This document shows, piece after piece, positions 14,176-15,201 of a DNA stretch of 15,201 nt (position 1 is the stretch's first letter; the number at the start of each line of letters is the position of its first letter). The notes below the pieces were generated by a model. That model was given only the letters and a program-made list of their open reading frames with translations, ran no database searches and had not been told where the DNA came from. Origin of the DNA: Acidobacteriota bacterium. Lineage in GTDB: Bacteria; Acidobacteriota; Terriglobia; Terriglobales; Acidobacteriaceae. The stretch is from positions 1-15,201 of the forward strand of contig JAJZMO010000286.1 of NCBI GenBank assembly GCA_021798235.1, given 5' to 3'. The position numbers and the translations under genes were made by a program.

Positions 14176-15201
14176 TTATCCGCGGCTGCCACCACCGCTG
14201 CCGCCTGGACGGCGACCGCGTCCACCGCGACCCCGACCCCGGCGACGTGGATCGCCGCTACCTTGTGGACGCCCGCCTACCCCAACGGGCTGCGCGCCAT
14301 CCACGCGGTTGAAGTTTGGCTCTTCACCATCGACAACAACGCCACCATCTTCATCGTCAAAGTCGTCGCCGCCTTCGAGCGTAATGGTGCTGGCATTGGA
14401 AGAGGGCTGACGTTCGCCGCGCGATGCGGAAGCGTGCATTTCGGCGACAGGCTCGCCAGAGTGTGCTGGCGCGACCGGATCCGGCAGTCCCAGCTTGGCG
14501 CGCTGTTCCTTCAGCACAGCCTTGCGCGACAGCTTGATGCGGTTGCCTTCAACACCCAGCACCTTCACCAAAACTTGATCGCCATCGTTCAGCTCATCCT
14601 TCACTTCGCGCACGCGATGCTCGGCGATTTCGCTGATGTGCAGCAGGCCGTCCGTGCCGGGGAAGATTTCGACGAATGCGCCAAACTCCGCCAGACGAAC
14701 CACCTTGCCCAGATAGGTCTTGCCGACTTCGGGCACAGCGGTCAGGTCGTTGACCATTTGCATGGCACGGCTCAAGCCATCAGCGTCCGAGGAGGCAATG
14801 TTGACGCGGCCCGTGTCGTCCACGTCGATTTTGACGCCGGTCGCTTCGATGATGCCGCGAATCGTCTTGCCACCGGGGCCGATCAGATCGCGGATCTTGT
14901 CTGTGGGGATTTGGATGGTGCGAATCTGCGGCGCGAACGGAGATTTTTCCGTGCTCGGAGCCGACAGCGCAGCGTCCATCGTGTCCAGCAGGAACATGCG
15001 TCCGCGGCGGGCCTGCTCCATCGCCTCGCGCATGATCTGGCCAGTGATGCCGCTGATCTTGATGTCCATCTGCATGGCCGTGATGCCCTTGCGCGTTCCG
15101 GCAACCTTGAAGTCCATGTCGCCGTAGTGATCTTCCGCGCCGGCAATGTCGGTCAGAATGGCGTACTTGTCGCCTTCCTTCACCAAGCCCATCGCCACAC
15201 C
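14176..15201 (-). CDS. pnp: Polyribonucleotide nucleotidyltransferase (PNPase), partial, 5' end outside window
   Basis: The last 341 residues of PNPase, the phosphorolytic 3'-5' exoribonuclease, are visible; the frame is open through the right edge. The visible part begins in the second RNase PH domain with GVAMGLV and the catalytic loop [16 protein letters not shown]; the two metal-binding Asp residues correspond to D24 and D30 of the visible stretch. Next come the KH domain ([13 protein letters not shown], GxxG at 108-111) and S1 domain (about 156-228; [24 protein letters not shown]). After S1 is an unusually long tail of about 110 residues: an acidic block ([11 protein letters not shown] near 277-287), then an Arg/Gly-rich end ([13 protein letters not shown] near 319-331). 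PNPase trims structured RNA and in many bacteria works with RNase E or a helicase. The gene ends at the palindromic terminator. Confidence 0.96.
   Translation of the reverse strand, partial: GVAMGLVKEGDKYAILTDIAGAEDHYGDMDFKVAGTRKGITAMQMDIKISGITGQIMREAMEQARRGRMFLLDTMDAALSAPSTEKSPFAPQIRTIQIPTDKIRDLIGPGGKTIRGIIEATGVKIDVDDTGRVNIASSDADGLSRAMQMVNDLTAVPEVGKTYLGKVVRLAEFGAFVEIFPGTDGLLHISEIAEHRVREVKDELNDGDQVLVKVLGVEGNRIKLSRKAVLKEQRAKLGLPDPVAPAHSGEPVAEMHASASRGERQPSSNASTITLEGGDDFDDEDGGVVVDGEEPNFNRVDGAQPVGVGGRPQGSGDPRRRGRGRGGRGRRPGGSGGGSRG

Noticed and set aside
1..15201. tRNA, rRNA, insertion sequence, prophage or CRISPR
   Set aside because: I looked on both strands and found no cloverleaf with a CCA-type end, no transposase or integrase motifs, no terminal inverted repeats with target duplications and no repeat-spacer pattern.

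Overview
The window looks like chromosomal DNA of an Acidobacteriota bacterium, most likely class Terriglobia (Acidobacteriaceae-like). The pointers are a VWFA-related protein of the type expanded in Acidobacteria, an NHL/Ig-like secreted protein with the C-terminal tail common in that phylum (a late CGGG motif followed by a Val/Thr-rich end), several secreted proteins whose signal peptides end in AQ, and an evenly moderate-to-high GC content. I would not go below class from sequence alone. I saw no insertion sequence, phage gene, tRNA, rRNA or CRISPR array.

Layout. On the minus strand at 1-2437 is a tightly overlapping three-gene unit read right to left: a DUF1015 protein, a secreted N-acetylmuramoyl-L-alanine amidase (Amidase_3) and a GerMN-domain protein that runs off the left edge. 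Diverging from it at 2603 is a secreted VWFA protein. It is followed on the same strand, with no visible terminator, by mraY-murD-ftsW-murG (3782-8525), a piece of the division and cell-wall (dcw) cluster with overlapping or closely spaced genes. The dcw run stops at murG: an SDR oxidoreductase converges on it from the minus strand (8548-9279).

From 9280 to 9583 is a gene-free leader. It holds a near-perfect sigma-70 type promoter (TTGTCA, 17 bp, TATAAT), a strong stem-loop, a short direct repeat and a possible 44-codon leader ORF. All precede a secreted repeat-rich protein (9584-10846) that ends at an intrinsic terminator. The right third is on the minus strand: pnp (PNPase, 5' end outside the window), a perfect-palindrome terminator, a 718-residue NHL beta-propeller/Ig-like surface protein, and a YmdB-type metallophosphoesterase starting at TTG.

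How it fits together. The centre is peptidoglycan precursor synthesis. MurD adds D-Glu to UDP-MurNAc-L-Ala, MraY makes lipid I, MurG makes lipid II, and FtsW polymerises glycan at the septum. The left operon adds a peptidoglycan-cleaving amidase. The right side carries RNA-turnover enzymes (PNPase and a YmdB-like cyclic nucleotide phosphodiesterase) separated by the surface protein. Most of the window is ordinary housekeeping. The parts least explained by known families are the 9384-9583 leader, the C-terminal end of the NHL protein, and the second half of the repeat-rich protein.
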